A stretch of 64,000 nucleotides of DNA from Adiantum capillus-veneris (GCA_014529385.2 CM043963.1:63720969-63784968), one strand, 5' to 3'. Counted from the first letter of the stretch, positions 11,901 to 22,788 are shown. A program made the numbers and translations. The notes: generated by a model not told the origin, from the letters alone.

Positions 11901-13950
11901 CCAATGGACTAGGCAAGATATAAAGGAAAAAAAATATTTACTTTGTTGTTGACATCACAGTGCAGTATATCAAAGCACTTACAAATTATTGTGCACTATC
12001 CCAAAGCACTGTAGCTCACATGAGTAGCTGCATATCTTATAGACAAATCTTCTTTCAATACAATGAGAGGGCATGACCTTAACAGTGTTTGAGTATTCTA
12101 CTTAGAACATAATGCAGAGAAATGAGATATGAAAAGAGGGCTGACATATGCGAGGTACATACCAGGAGTGTTTGGAATGGGTGTCCTTGAGTATGCGTGT
12201 GGAGAGAGCCGTTTTGTCGCTTTGAATGGTTTCAAGAAACACAGCTAGGAGTTTGGCACCATCTTGTATGACAAAGGCAGTATAGTCGACCACTAAGGAA
12301 TAAGGTTTAGATGCATATAGATATTTGGTTGATAACAAGGGAGAAGGGTATCATAAAAGTGGATAAAATATGATTAGGAGATTAGTATGAAAGCTGTAAA
12401 AATGAGTTTGCAAAATAAAGGAAAGAGATGACTTATCTAACGTCCTCGCATTATGGTCTGCATAGGTTTTTTTTTTTTTTTGAATCCTTAAATGAGTTAG
12501 AGAAATGTAACAAAAACAAATGAAGATCATGATAAAAATCATTTGAATAAGGTCAAGTAAGACAGATACTTTAATTTCCTTAAATATGCGGTAAACCAAC
12601 TAAAGGTAATGGTGTTGAGCAGTGCTACTGTACAACAACTACTAAAATATAACAATGTGCCATTCGAAGAGGAGAAAACCTAGAAAATATTCAAAATTTG
12701 AAAAGTGCAACCAATTGTAAGTCACCAATTAAGAATGCATGACATTTGAGAACGTTGATTGATAAAAGGAATTGTAGAAAGAGCATGCAATATAGCCTAG
12801 CCGGAATTAGATGAAGTTGAAAAAAGTGGTCACCGAGCAAGCTGGCAGTAGGAGTATAAGCATAGAACATTTTGTACCAGCTTGTGCTAATTAAAACATT
12901 AATCAACTGAAAATAAAATGCTAACAACAGTGCTAGGTAGCGCAAAGGATTTAAAATATTGTGCTACGTACCGAAGAAAGATCATCATGCAAATCAAGCC
13001 ATAAAAATCCACAAATTATAAGTAAAATAAAATCTCTACAAATAGTGTGATGGAATTCATTGAAGATATGAGAGTTATATAAACCTAAGTCTTATGATCA
13101 CTTTATGAATCTTGATTGTAGTCGTCTCCAGCATATCATTTCGTAGTTGTGTTCCAAATACTCTCTGCCTTAATTAGTGTTGTTACCCACCGCAAATTTG
13201 TATCATTCGTCAATATCTAGTCACATTGTAATCGTCGATGGGACATATCGTCAATGTAATTATGAGGGGGGGGCTCTGTTGTGGAGGTGTCAGATGCAGC
13301 AGACGAGGGGGAAAGAGTGAGAAATGAAATGAAATCGAATGTTACATTAAACGCCTTCAAAGGCCAAAATTACATTTGAGTCAAAATGGAACTACGTCCT
13401 CGTGTCTCCCAACGGCTTTCATGCTCGTGCATTCAGGCCGTCTCTCCCCAAATGGTGTCTTCGTTCGAGAGATGGCCTGGATTTTGGGAAGGCACTAGGA
13501 CATTGACGGCTTCCTTGGATGATAAACAACTATCATATTTTCCTCCGCTGGAGCGCTTTGCACCGCTTTGGCCTGCATCCGACGGGACAGACATTCGCCA
13601 TGCATTGGAGGATTTATTTATCATTGTAGATTTGCTAGTTGATATTTTGAACATTTCCTTTAAGTTTATGGGTGCAGGAAGCGGAAGAAAATACAGTTGC
13701 ACAGACATCGTGCTTTTAGATACCTTTGTTGTGCAGGAGGTATGTGATAGACCCGCATGTCTATGCGTCTGTTTGGGAATGGTGAAGGAAAAAGGGCAAC
13801 TGGAAATTTCACATGGAGGACAATGAGGAACTTGACAATGCCCTCAATAACCCCAAGAAGGTCAAAAGGTCACAGACACTATTCAGTAGATGTTTGGTGA
13901 TATGGTTTTAGATGAGACAAAGTATGGCTTTGTGATCAATTACAATCATT

Positions 13951-13973
13951 TATATATATATATATATATATAT
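13951..13973. repeat. (TA)n microsatellite
   Basis: About eleven TA units in a row inside element B. Confidence 0.9.
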
Positions 13974-14099
13974 TTAGAGCTACAAATGCTACTATGAAGA
14001 CCTTGGAATATTCTCCTGTGGTTCCACTCCTCTTGCTGCACTCTTGTATGTCTTGGTAGAAGCCATCTTGAAGTATCGAATTTCCATGTCTTCACGTCT

Positions 14100-14588
14100 C
14101 GCTATAGATGGGAGCCTGGAGAACCCTGCAAAATACCGAGAATCGTGCACTACAGACCATAAACGATAAATATTGCATACCTGGCAGATCCACAAGCACG
14201 AAATAGAAGTTGTACTTGAACATAGAGAGATAGCGAGTGAGAGAGAAGAAGAGAACATAAGCAGGCGCACCTCCTAGGGCAGAGTGCTACGCCTGGCACG
14301 GTGAGAGAGGAGGGAGGAGAGAAGAGAAGAAGACACAAGCACTGGGTGCAATCTCCCCCCGTGCAAGAGTGACCATTTCCCTCTTGCACGTATTTGTTTT
14401 ATAGATTTCTTGAATGGTCAAATTGGTTACAAACTCGCCGGCTGGTCATAAATGGACAAAGCTCATAAAATAGCACTTGAATAATAAAATGTACAATGTA
14501 TATGTTTTCATTCGCATAGGCCTAGCTTGGTCCAATATTTTCCACATGTCACAACTGCAATAAATAATAAAATATCAATTCCATAACA
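14100..14588 (-). repeat. LTR of element B (5' LTR in minus orientation)
   Basis: 489-bp partner of 10,762-11,250. Its left terminus reads CG instead of TG, a point change in the terminal dinucleotide. On the minus strand it would carry the promoter, with TATAAAA at 14,403-14,397 followed by a pyrimidine-rich leader. Confidence 0.93.
14397..14403 (-). promoter_or_regulatory. TATA box in LTR of element B
   Basis: The minus strand reads TATAAAA about 190 bases from the LTR start, upstream of a CT-rich stretch that could hold the transcription start. The same motif is present in the other LTR. Confidence 0.5.
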
Positions 14589-14593
14589 CTATG
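14589..14593. repeat. Target-site duplication CTATG (right) of element B
   Basis: Matches the left copy at 10,757-10,761. Confidence 0.93.
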
Positions 14594-15042
14594 GGCTTAT
14601 CAAGTTTCATTCAAAATAGCTTTAAATGCTACACCCTTTAACCTTGTTTATGGTCTTGATGCCATACTGCCAATAGAATTTCTATTGTCGATACTAAGGG
14701 TAGCTAAGGATCTTGAGTGGACTGGAAATGAATTGTTAGAGAGACTTGAAGATTTAGAGAAGCTAGATGAGCAAAGGCTAATTGCTGTAGCTCACATCTA
14801 TGCACAAACGCGAAAACAAACACAGTTTTTTGATTTTCATCTAATTACAAAAATCTTCAAAAAAGGGGATTTAGTTTTAGTCTCCTTAAGCAACACATTC
14901 CCAAGTTAAGAAAAACGAAAACGGATTGTTTATCTTTGAAGATGTATCTCCAAGTGGAGCAGTTAAGTTATCCACCTTAGATGGTGAACCAATGGCTAAT
15001 TGGATTAGTGAATGTCGTTTAAAGAAGTACAATTTCCAATGA
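14589..15042 (+). pseudogene. gypsy integrase C-terminal part (continuation after nested insertion)
   Basis: The frame picks up the end of the integrase core interrupted at 10,761: LWAYQVSFKIALNATPF, LVYGLDAILPIEFLLS, then LEDLEKLDEQRLIAVAH and FKKGDLVLVS. This matches the usual gypsy GPY-type C-terminal arrangement. A frameshift near 14,905 changes frame, and the end reads GAVKLSTLDGEPMANWISEC, stopping at 15,040-15,042. The first five bases are the second copy of the nested element's target duplication. Confidence 0.85.
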
Positions 15043-15129
15043 ATTGTTAGAAAGGATGCATGTAGCTAAGCAAAGGAAGATAAACGATAGCAGGTTATTG
15101 ATGAAACCCAAGAAGAAGCTTGGCTTTGA

Positions 15130-15702
15130 GTACTCAAAAGAAAAGATGCTCTCAAGAATCAACAAATACCTATTCCCATCAACACTCTGGAAATAGATGA
15201 CCGACAATGGAAATTGCAAAATGATGCAGTGTCAACAGATGATAAATGGTTGGACGGAATGGACCTTCACATCAAGGTACAATTGAACAATCATAACAAA
15301 AATGCATTGATCGACACAAGAGCTCGAGTAAATGCAGTAAGTGATTCCACGTACAAGAAAGCAACAAGTCAGTCTTTGACAGCAAAAATAGCGACTATCA
15401 AAGGATGCAACAAGAACCCAACACCAACATTGGGAGTAGTCAACTTAAATGTGATAGTATACGGATGTTCATGTCCTCATCAATTTGTATGCTTACTAGA
15501 TGAACACATGAATGAAACAATGATTCTTGGAATCTCATGGATGCGGACGTATAAAGCAGTACCAGATTGGGATGCCAATCAGCTCAAGCTATCACCTAAA
15601 GGCGGACAACTCATTGTTCCAATTGCACCAAGCAAGGAGGAATGTAAGGGGAGTAATCAACAAAGCAAACAACAAAGCAATCAATCTTCTCAATTCTCTT
15701 GA
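15130..15702 (+). CDS. Retropepsin-like ORF downstream of integrase
   Basis: An open frame begins after a TGA near 15,128; the first usable start may be TTG 15,214 or an ATG further in. It has NALIDTRARVNAVSDSTYKK, which looks like the retropepsin loop with D-T-G changed to D-T-R. It also has MILGISWMRTYKAVPDWD followed by NQLKL, the typical ILGxxWL..DW C-terminal signature of gypsy proteases. Length is about 190 codons, ending in a Gln/Ser-rich tail. The element already has a protease before RT, so this is a second, divergent copy after integrase. The lost Gly suggests it is inactive. It could also be a fragment of another gypsy element. Confidence 0.6.
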   Translation, partial: VLKRKDALKNQQIPIPINTLEIDDRQWKLQNDAVSTDDKWLDGMDLHIKVQLNNHNKNALIDTRARVNAVSDSTYKKATSQSLTAKIATIKGCNKNPTPTLGVVNLNVIVYGCSCPHQFVCLLDEHMNETMILGISWMRTYKAVPDWDANQLKLSPKGGQLIVPIAPSKEECKGSNQQSKQQSNQSSQFS

Positions 15703-16312
15703 CAAGCAAATGCTACAAATAGCATGCAAGGAGTGAGGCAAATTGATACCAAAAGCAGAGCTTAGGATAAGCCGATCCAAATCTGGGTGCCCAAAACATC
15801 ATCAACTGTACCCAAGGTTCATAATACAGAGACGAGCATCTCCGAGCAAGGAACCTAACACGACATGGATCTGGAAGAAAAAGGAGCACCTATCTTCTCT
15901 GCAAACCGTAAAGCCCAACAAGCAATGGAGAGTTAAGTATCGAAAGACTCAACCACACCATTGTGCACCAAGCAAAACAAAATATCATTGGCGGGACAAA
16001 GCTCGACAACAACCATTTGTGATACCAACATCCTAGGCAATCAACGTGCTAAAGCATCCTGATGGTACAATCCATCAAAGAGCACACAAGCTACAAGATT
16101 TGCTCTTTGGAAGACAATATTAGAAAGCCTTGACATCAAAAACCCTTGAGTTAATTATTCAAGACCCAACTCATGCACAACATAATGGTTTGAACTGCAT
16201 TGATCTTCAAAGCACGGCAGATCCAACCAAGACGATGCATAGACACAATTGTTCAACCCATACACACAGTCGTCCCGGAGTACGCCATCTAGGAGGGGTG
16301 GAAGGGCACTAA
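15703..16312 (+). pseudogene. Basic degenerate tail of gypsy element A
   Basis: Open stretches rich in Lys, Arg, His and Pro follow the retropepsin-like ORF in shifting frames (IWVPK and RFALWKTILESLDIK fragments). They may be the C-terminal extension of that ORF. No domain is recognised. The segment ends at a purine-rich tract. Confidence 0.35.
16291..16306 (+). other. Candidate polypurine tract of gypsy element A
   Basis: AGGAGGGGTGGAAGGG lies just after the last coding remnants, where second-strand priming would occur. A second purine run (GAAGAGAGAGAAAAAAG) follows about 30 bases later, directly before TGTTAATG, which could be the 3' LTR start. No matching 5' LTR was found. Confidence 0.4.
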
Positions 16313-17730
16313 GTAATTAAGGGCAATGTTTGAAGAGAGAGAAAAAAGTTTCATGTTAATGTGTGATTTTTTGCAAAACCACCTAATAATACCCTTATAC
16401 ATCATCAACAAGGAAATTTAACTGATAATATATCCCTGATGAGTGTAAATACTGTAATTACTATAAAAAAATCATAAAAAATAGTCCTTTTTGGTTATTT
16501 TTCATCATTCTTCTTGATATTGGGACTTAAAAATGGAGAAATCCAACAAAAGACAATAAAGCTGTGTTTTTCAATGGATTTTCTTAATTATCAGATTTTC
16601 ACTTTTCTTTTTAGCGCATTTTGTTATTTTCTTTGATTTTTTCAATAAACATGTCAAAAATCAATAATAAATAGTAAATGAGCTCAGATGAAAAACTAAA
16701 GACACACTGATGATCAGAAGGACAAGGTGGACAGGCACAAAAAAATTCAATCAAATCGGTAGATGAAAGCGGAAAGCCTAAATTAGGTGGCCAGACCTAC
16801 TTTTGCAGAATTCTTGTAGAATGAGCTACCGGAATCCAATTGGGGAAATTTTTGAGTCTAACATAGATTTCACGGCCTAGTAGGCTAACAGGGGAATTTG
16901 GGGAAAAATGGTTCGGGAAGTCCGAGTATAGATACCCAAGCTAGGATAAAATCACCTCATTTCCACTTGTTGCCTTTGGAGAGAGAGCTTTTTGACCTTC
17001 TTCGCGCGCATTTTCTGGAGTTCATAGTTGCCTGTTTTCAACGCCGTCTCACACGAGACATGAGGGGTAAGTTCTATACTTATCAATGCTCCATTCTATA
17101 CGGCCGGTAGCTAGTCTAAACCCTTGAAAAAAAACCCTAGAATCCGAGCAGTAGTGCACGAAGACCTACGACCAAAAATTGACCATAGCGGCCTTCAGCT
17201 CAACCAAATTAGATGAGACTTGAACTGTAGCATGCCTCAACATAATAGACTACTTCTATATCAACAGTCGACCATTCGGCAAGGGTCGAGGGGGTCCCAA
17301 GTAGAAAATCTAGGTTTTTGACAGATTTTAGAATTGGATTCTGACTCCACAGACAGCTTATATACGAGGTCTATATACAATGTATATGGTTGGTTTCAAA
17401 AAATCAATCAAGCCAAGCCATCGAAAATCAGAAAACGGCTCAAAGCCTACAAAGCATCAAATTTGACATACGAAGTCAAATTGACTCCAAATGAACCAAA
17501 ATTGGATGAGTTGCTTCAAGACTATGTAGCCGACAAGTCCATAGCCTCAAAAGTGACTAACCAACTCTACAGGCCATGTAGTCACAAAAATTTGTGATTT
17601 CAGAGTCGACAAAGCACAAAGTGATGCCGGCAACACAAAACTTTACCAAATTCAATTTAGGACTTGTTTTAGGTGTATAGAATATGTTTAAGTCAAAATT
17701 TTCAAGTTTTGTAAGAAAAAGTTGATTGCT

Positions 17731-17752
17731 GTAAATAATCGCGATTATTTAC
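17731..17752. repeat. Perfect 22-bp palindrome
   Basis: GTAAATAATCG followed by its exact reverse complement. It is the first of three related palindromes spaced 294-298 bp apart. Confidence 0.75.
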
Positions 17753-18028
17753 TTTTGCAATATTTTGGCTTGAAATGGTATCATCACCTCACCTATCAAT
17801 CACCTCATCTATCACTTGTACACACGTATTACATGCCACATTTCAGGTATGAGCCAAAATGATCAATTATAACTTGGAAAATTACCAAAAAACGTAAAGA
17901 AGTCCTTGCAAACCAATTTCTAACTTATGAGTCACATTTTTGATCCAAATCACCTCATATCAAACACACAGGGTCTACACCATGCCTAGAACCAAGTTGC
18001 ACAAAAAAATGTTCATTTTGATGAAAAA

Positions 18029-18050
18029 GTTAATAATCGTGATTATTTAC
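18029..18050. repeat. Near-palindrome of the GTAAATAATC family
   Basis: GTTAATAATCGTGATTATTT and two further bases, one change from a perfect palindrome. It lies 298 bp from the previous copy. Confidence 0.7.
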
Positions 18051-18322
18051 TTTTTTGCCAAGATGGCGAAAATTTACAAATTTGCCAGCATGGGACCAAA
18101 GTACATGATGTCCTGAGCGCACTAACCAAGTTAGAACAAATTTGGAGTTCAAAATCTCAAAATTCCTTTACATCTACTGTTTCAGAGACCTAAAGCCTAA
18201 ATCTGGCACCATTTTCACCCTGTGCACTCAAATAAGCCCATACTTCACTCAGAGTATCTAATTGATATATACTTCAAGCCTATGGTGCCAAATTTGCAAA
18301 AAGTTGACAAAATTACTTAGCT

Positions 18323-18343
18323 GTAAATAATCAGATTATTTAC
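18323..18343. repeat. Palindrome of the GTAAATAATC family with single central base
   Basis: GTAAATAATC, A, GATTATTTAC. It lies 294 bp from the previous copy. The downstream context (ACTTTTGTTGCAA) resembles that of the first copy (ACTTTTGCAA), which suggests a decayed tandem repeat of about 295 bp. Confidence 0.75.
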
Positions 18344-18620
18344 TTTTGTTGCAATTTTTTGTTTGGACTTCAAGAATTTGATCTTTACATGTTTTTATGC
18401 ATCTATGCATGTTTAAAAATTGATTTGAAGCAAATTGGACTCAATTTGTCAGCGATTCAGACTGAAGGACATTTCACGGCGGAATCTACTAAATTTTCTA
18501 ACTTTGACACTCTATTCACTTAGCAGGATCCATGCAAGTTGCAGAGAAGGCCAAGAAGAGGGTCTCTCAAAAGGAGAAGCTGCAAGAGCTACCACCATAT
18601 CAACTGGACCCCAGTTCAGT

Positions 18621-18719
18621 AAAGACGGCACATTTGTAAGGCCCCATTATGAGGAGAAGCCATCGTGCGTGAAGGAAAATCACTCACCGAAAACCAAAAT
18701 TTTCACGGACAAGAATCAA
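18621..18719 (+). repeat. 5' LTR remnant of copia-1
   Basis: These 99 bp match 22,831-22,929 of the 3' LTR with a few differences, from near TAAAG..CGGCACATTT to CACGGACAAGAATCA. The first 42 bases and the last roughly 626 bases of the LTR are missing, including TATA and R-U5. Such an element could not be transcribed from its own 5' LTR. Confidence 0.85.
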
Positions 18720-18754
18720 GGGCAACTTTAGGGGCCTCGGGGGCGGAGCTTAGG

Positions 18755-18766
18755 GGTATCAGAGCA
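18755..18766 (+). other. Primer binding site of copia-1 (iMet-type)
   Basis: GGGTATCAGAGC differs by one base from the plant initiator-Met site TGGTATCAGAGC. About 35 bases of unrelated sequence separate it from the LTR remnant, consistent with loss of the LTR end. Confidence 0.75.
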
Positions 18767-18824
18767 AGGTTTGCTCGTAGCTAAATTATCTCAAGGAAAG
18801 GATTCCTTGAATTGAGTGGGAGTT

Positions 18825-19640
18825 ATGGCGGAGGAAGGGAAGCTCAAGATTGAGAAGTTCAACGGCAAAAATTACCAACATTGGAAGATGCAGATTGAAG
18901 ACTATCTCTACCAGAAGGATCTCTATTTGCCACTAGGTGGTCTTGCGAAGAAGCCCACAACAATGGGAGATGAAGCATGGATTGTCCTTGATCGAAAGGC
19001 ACTGGGAACAATCCGGTTAAGCTTGGCGTCAACGGTGGCCTTCAATGTTTCGGAGATGAAGAGCACAGAGGACTTGATGAAGTCACTTGACGACTTCTAC
19101 GAGAAACCATCGGCATCCAATAAGGTATTTCTTATGAAGTGCTTGTTCAATCTAAAGATGGCAGAGAATGGTTCAGTTGCAGAACACCTAAATGAATTTA
19201 ACACAAACATAAGTCAACTTCGATCGGTGAAAATCAATTTCGATGACGAAGTGCGAGCTCTCCTTATACTATCATCTCTACCGGATAGTTGGGACAACCT
19301 TGTGATGGTTGTAAGTAATTCTATTTCTGGCACAAATACTCTTAAGTTTGATGATGTTGTGGGTGTTCTCCTAAGCGAGGAAATACGAAGGAGAAGCACA
19401 GGAGAATCATCAAGTGCTGCATTGTCAGTGGAAACAAGAGGAAGGCCTAAGGAGAGGTTCAAAAACCAAAAGGGTCGTGATCGCTCAAGACGAAGCAAGT
19501 CACGCACAAAATCAATTCTTGAATGTTGGAACTGCGGCAAGAAGGGCCACGCAAGAAGGATTGCTGGTCCAAGAAGAAGAAGGAGACACAGTCTCAAGAC
19601 AACAAGCCAACATCGGAGGCCAATGTGGCAGGTAAAGTAG
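18825..19640 (+). pseudogene. copia-1 gag
   Basis: ATG 18,825 opens MAEEGKLKIEKFNGKNYQHW, the UBN2/gag-polypeptide start. Mid-protein features include FLMKCLFNLKMAENGSVAEH and LLILSSLPDSW, both typical of copia gag. The zinc knuckle begins CWNCGKKGHARR, but the final Cys is out of frame because of a small deletion near 19,555. The gag frame therefore runs into a basic tail and ends at 19,640 instead of joining pol. Confidence 0.88.
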
Positions 19641-20569
19641 AGCAAGATGCTCTAATTCTCTCATTAGACAATGTGTCTAATTCCTGGATAGTAGATTTCG
19701 GGGCTTCATTCCATGCGACACCACACAAGAAACATTTCCAAGACTACACCAAAGGTAATTTTGGGTATGTATACTTGGGAGATGATGAAGCTTGTGAGAT
19801 TGTCGGCAAAGGTACAGTTTCTGTCAAAACTGCTAACGGAAATGAATGGAAGCTTAAAGATGTTAGGCATGTTCCTTCTATTCAAAAAAATTTAATCTCT
19901 ACAGGACAATTGGACGATGAAGGTCACAACATTGCATTCGGAAATAAACGGTGGAAGATCTCAAAGGGATCTTTGGTGGTTGCCAAGGGAAAAAAGGTCG
20001 GTACACTTTACTTGTGTACTGTTAGCATGCAACCTTCAGCTTGTGCAGCAACTACAGAAGTTGACAGTGCGGTGTGGCACTACCGACTTGGGCATATGAG
20101 TGCCAAAGGAATGCAAATCCTTCAAACAAAGAAGCTTCTACCAGGTTTGAAAGAAGTGGACTTAGAGTTCTGTGAAGATTGTGTTTATGGTAAACAAAAG
20201 AGGGTAAAATTTCAAAAATCAAGAAATGAAAGAAAAAATAAAAAACTTGAGTTGGTTCATTCTGATGTTTGGGGTCCTGCAAGTACACCATCACTTGGTG
20301 GCTCATTGTACTATGTAACATTCATAGACGATGCGACTAGGAAAACATGGGTTTATGTCATGAAGAATAAATCCGATGTATTTTCCATATTTCAAAGGTG
20401 GAAAGCCTTTGTGGAGAATGAAACAGGTACCAAGGTTAAATGCCTCCGATCCGACAATGGAGGCGAATATTGCAGCCAAGCTTTTGAAAGCTTTTGTGCT
20501 AGCAATGGCATTCGGAGGCAAAGGACAACCCCAAGAACACCTCAACAAAATGGGATTCGGAAAGGATGA
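19523..20569 (+). pseudogene. copia-1 protease and integrase
   Basis: The frame continues the polyprotein after the gag frameshift. The protease site is SWIVDFGASFHATPH, where the usual catalytic D-S-G reads D-F-G, so it is probably inactive. The GAG-pre-integrase zinc module is WHYRLGHMSAKGM with CEDCVYGKQ. The integrase core has LVHSDVWGP and KCLRSDNGGEY, both catalytic Asp present. Just after TTPRTPQQNGI one base is missing, so the frame ends before the catalytic Glu, which lies in the next ORF. Confidence 0.9.
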
Positions 20570-22728
20570 ATAGGATAATCAGGGAGCGAGCACGAAGCAT
20601 GCGGCTACATGCAGGCCTACCGCTTGAGCTTTGGGCAGAAGCTGTAAGTACGTCTGTGTACTTAGTCAATCGGTCACCCTCAACGGAATTGGATGGGGGA
20701 GTTCCAGAAGAGGCATGGACAGGTAAACCGGTGAATTATGCATTTCTCAAAGTGTTTGGGTGTGAGGCTTTCATGCACATAGATAGAAGCTTAAGATCAA
20801 AGCTAGATGCAAAGTCCAAAAAGTGTTTCTTTATTGGCTATGGAGAAGGTGACTTTGGGTATCGCCTATGGAATCCTGAAGATGGTAAAATCTTAAGGAG
20901 TAGGGATGTAATTTTTAACGAACAAAATATGTACAAAGATTACTTGGAAAGAAAACAAACAAAAGAAACAGTTTATGAGTACATGGAGCTTGAGGACGAT
21001 GAAGACTCGAGGACTGCAAACGGTGAAGACTCGAGGACTGCAAACGGTGACAATGTGCAACAACGTCAACAAAATGAGGAGCCTCAACCTATTCCCCGAA
21101 GATCTACAAGAGCAAGTAGACCTCCAGAAAGGTTTGTGCCTTCCTTCGACCATCTCTTGATCTCAGATTCTGGAGAGCCAGAATCATACGAAGAAGCTAT
21201 GCAACATGAATCCAAAGAAGAATGGACGAAGAGCATGCAAGTGGAGATGGACTCACTACATCGCAACCAAACATGGGAGTTGGCTGAGTTGCCTAAAGGT
21301 AAGCGGGCACTTCAAAACAAATGGGTGTACAAGGTGAAGGAAGAAGAAGGTGGGAAGAAAAGGTACAAGTCTAGGCTTGTGGTAAAAGGTTTTTCTCAAA
21401 AGAAAGGTATTGACTTCAATGAAATATTTTCTCCTGTTGTGAAAATGAACTCAATTAGGCTTGTCTTAAGCCTTGTGGCTCCTCATGATTTAAATCTCGA
21501 GCAAATGGATGTAAATACGGCATTCCCTCACGGTGACTTAGAGGAGGAAATCTACATGCTTCAACCAAAGGGGTATGAAGTAAAAGGTAAGGACAAAATG
21601 GTTTGCAGATTAAAGAAGAGCTTGTATGGTTTAAAGCAAGCATCAAGACAATGGTACTTGAAGTTTGATCAATGGATGTTGGATCATGGATTCACAAGAT
21701 GCAACTCGGATCACTGCGTCTACACGAAGAATTTGGGAGATGGGAAGTTCATCATCCTAATGTTGTATGTTGATGACATGCTGATTGCAAGTGCTAACAT
21801 GTAGGACATCAAAGACCTAAAAGAGAAGCTGTCTAAATATTTCTCAATGAAAGATTTAGGTGCTGCAAAGAGGATACTTGGTATGAAAATATCAAGGGAC
21901 AGGACGAAGAAGACAATAAAGCTATCTCAAGAAGATTACATCAAGAAGGTACTAGAAAGGTTTGCAATGCAAAATGCAAAACCAGTTTCTACACCTTTGG
22001 CTGGTCATTTTAAACTAACGAAGGATATGTGTCCAAAGACACAAGAGGAGATAGCCTATATGTCTAAAGTTCCATATGCTGCAGCGGTAGGTTCTCTAAT
22101 GTATGCTATGGTCTGGACAAGGCCAGACATTGCACATGCAGTGGGAGTTGTGAGTAGGTTCATGGACAACCCAGGTAAAGAGCATTGGCAAGCTGTGAAG
22201 TGGATACTTAGGTATCTAAAAGGGACAACAACAAATGCTTTGTATTTTGGAGGAACTGATATTTTTCTAGAAGGGTATGCTGATGCAGATATGGCAGGTG
22301 ACAAAGATACTCGAAGGAGCACTACTGGCTATGTGTGCATGGTTGGAGGCACAGCAGTAAGTTGGGCTTCAAAGCTGCAGAAAGTGGTTTTGCTTTCTAC
22401 CACGGAAGCAGAGTATGTAGCAATGACGGAGGCAAGCAAAGAAATTCTATGGCTTCACAGATTCTTAGAAGAGCTTGCATTCAAACAAGACAATTGTGTC
22501 TTGTACACTGATAGGCAAAGCGCTATCCATCTTGCAAAGAACTCAGCCTTTCATTCAAGGACAAAGCACATTGAGGTGAGATATCACTTCATACGTACTC
22601 TTTTGGAAGAGGGACAGCTAAATCTAGGAAAGGTGCATACAAGTGAAAATCTTGCAGACATGTTTACAAAGGTGGTCAACAAGGAGAAGTTGAGCTTTTG
22701 CTCATCTTCAATCGGCATTCAAGGATAA
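20566..22728 (+). pseudogene. copia-1 integrase end, reverse transcriptase and RNase H
   Basis: The frame opens in the integrase C-terminal part (MNRIIRERARSMRLHAGLP, FGCEAFMHI). The RT has WVYKVKEEEGGKKRYKSRLV, QMDVNTAFPHGDLEEEIYM and the catalytic box LMLYVDDMLIAS (YVDD). A TAG at 21,802 interrupts it, then the same frame continues with YADADMAGDKDTRRSTTGY, LSTTEAEYVAMTEASKEILW and SRTKHIEVRYHFIRTLLEEG of RNase H. It ends normally at 22,726-22,728, 60 bases before the LTR. A single stop is the only damage in 720 codons. Confidence 0.92.
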
Positions 22729-22777
22729 GAAGCCAGAATGGAAAGCAATCATAGGTTTGGTTTGGAGATCAGTCTCC

Positions 22778-22788
22778 AAGTGGGAGAT
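22778..22788 (+). other. Polypurine tract of copia-1
   Basis: AAGTGGGAGAT lies immediately before the 3' LTR, the standard copia arrangement. Confidence 0.85.

Larger units (their letters stand above)
11251..14099. other. Internal region of element B, no recognisable gene
   Basis: AT-rich sequence without RT, protease or integrase signatures. It holds a cluster of short TGCCTAAATCGACGAATCTG repeats at 11.7-11.9 kb, a poly-T run near 12,467, a (TA)n tract near 13,951 and a 146-codon plus-strand ORF at 13,386-13,826. That ORF has no recognisable domain and lies opposite the element's likely direction, so I do not call it a gene. Confidence 0.6.
10762..14588 (-). mobile_element. Nested non-autonomous LTR retrotransposon (element B)
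   Basis: A 3,827-bp insertion sits in the integrase of element A, flanked by 5-bp duplications CTATG. Both LTRs are 489 bp and differ at about 19 positions by hand count, roughly 4 percent, so the insertion is fairly young and younger than its host. The internal 2.85 kb has no gag or pol homology, so it would need proteins in trans (LARD-like). Minus orientation is favoured: a TATAAAA lies mid-LTR on that strand, and a purine tract (GGAGAGG) abuts the LTR at 11,250 where the polypurine tract should be. No iMet-type primer site was found. Confidence 0.88.
3427..16312 (+). mobile_element. Degenerate Ty3/gypsy LTR retrotransposon (element A)
   Basis: The domain order is gag with zinc knuckles, retropepsin, reverse transcriptase, RNase H, H2C2 zinc modules and integrase, which is the Ty3/gypsy order with integrase last. 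The pol frames are broken by stops and several frameshifts, so the copy is dead. It is split within the integrase C-terminal part by a nested LTR element at 10,762-14,588. Downstream of integrase lie an extra retropepsin-like ORF and a basic tail, followed by a purine-rich tract at 16,291-16,306 that could be the polypurine tract. LTR borders could not be fixed, so the limits given are those of the recognisable coding part. Confidence 0.85.
16313..18620. other. AT-rich flank without gene, with spaced palindromes
   Basis: No coding region is recognised; the short ORFs at 16.9-17.6 kb have no known motif. It may be LTR or solo-LTR sequence of the gypsy family. Three related palindromes at about 295-bp spacing are the only clear structure. 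Confidence 0.5.

Noticed and set aside
13386..13826. 146-codon plus-strand ORF in element B
   Set aside because: No domain, opposite to the likely direction of the element, and composition not convincing. Noted but not called.
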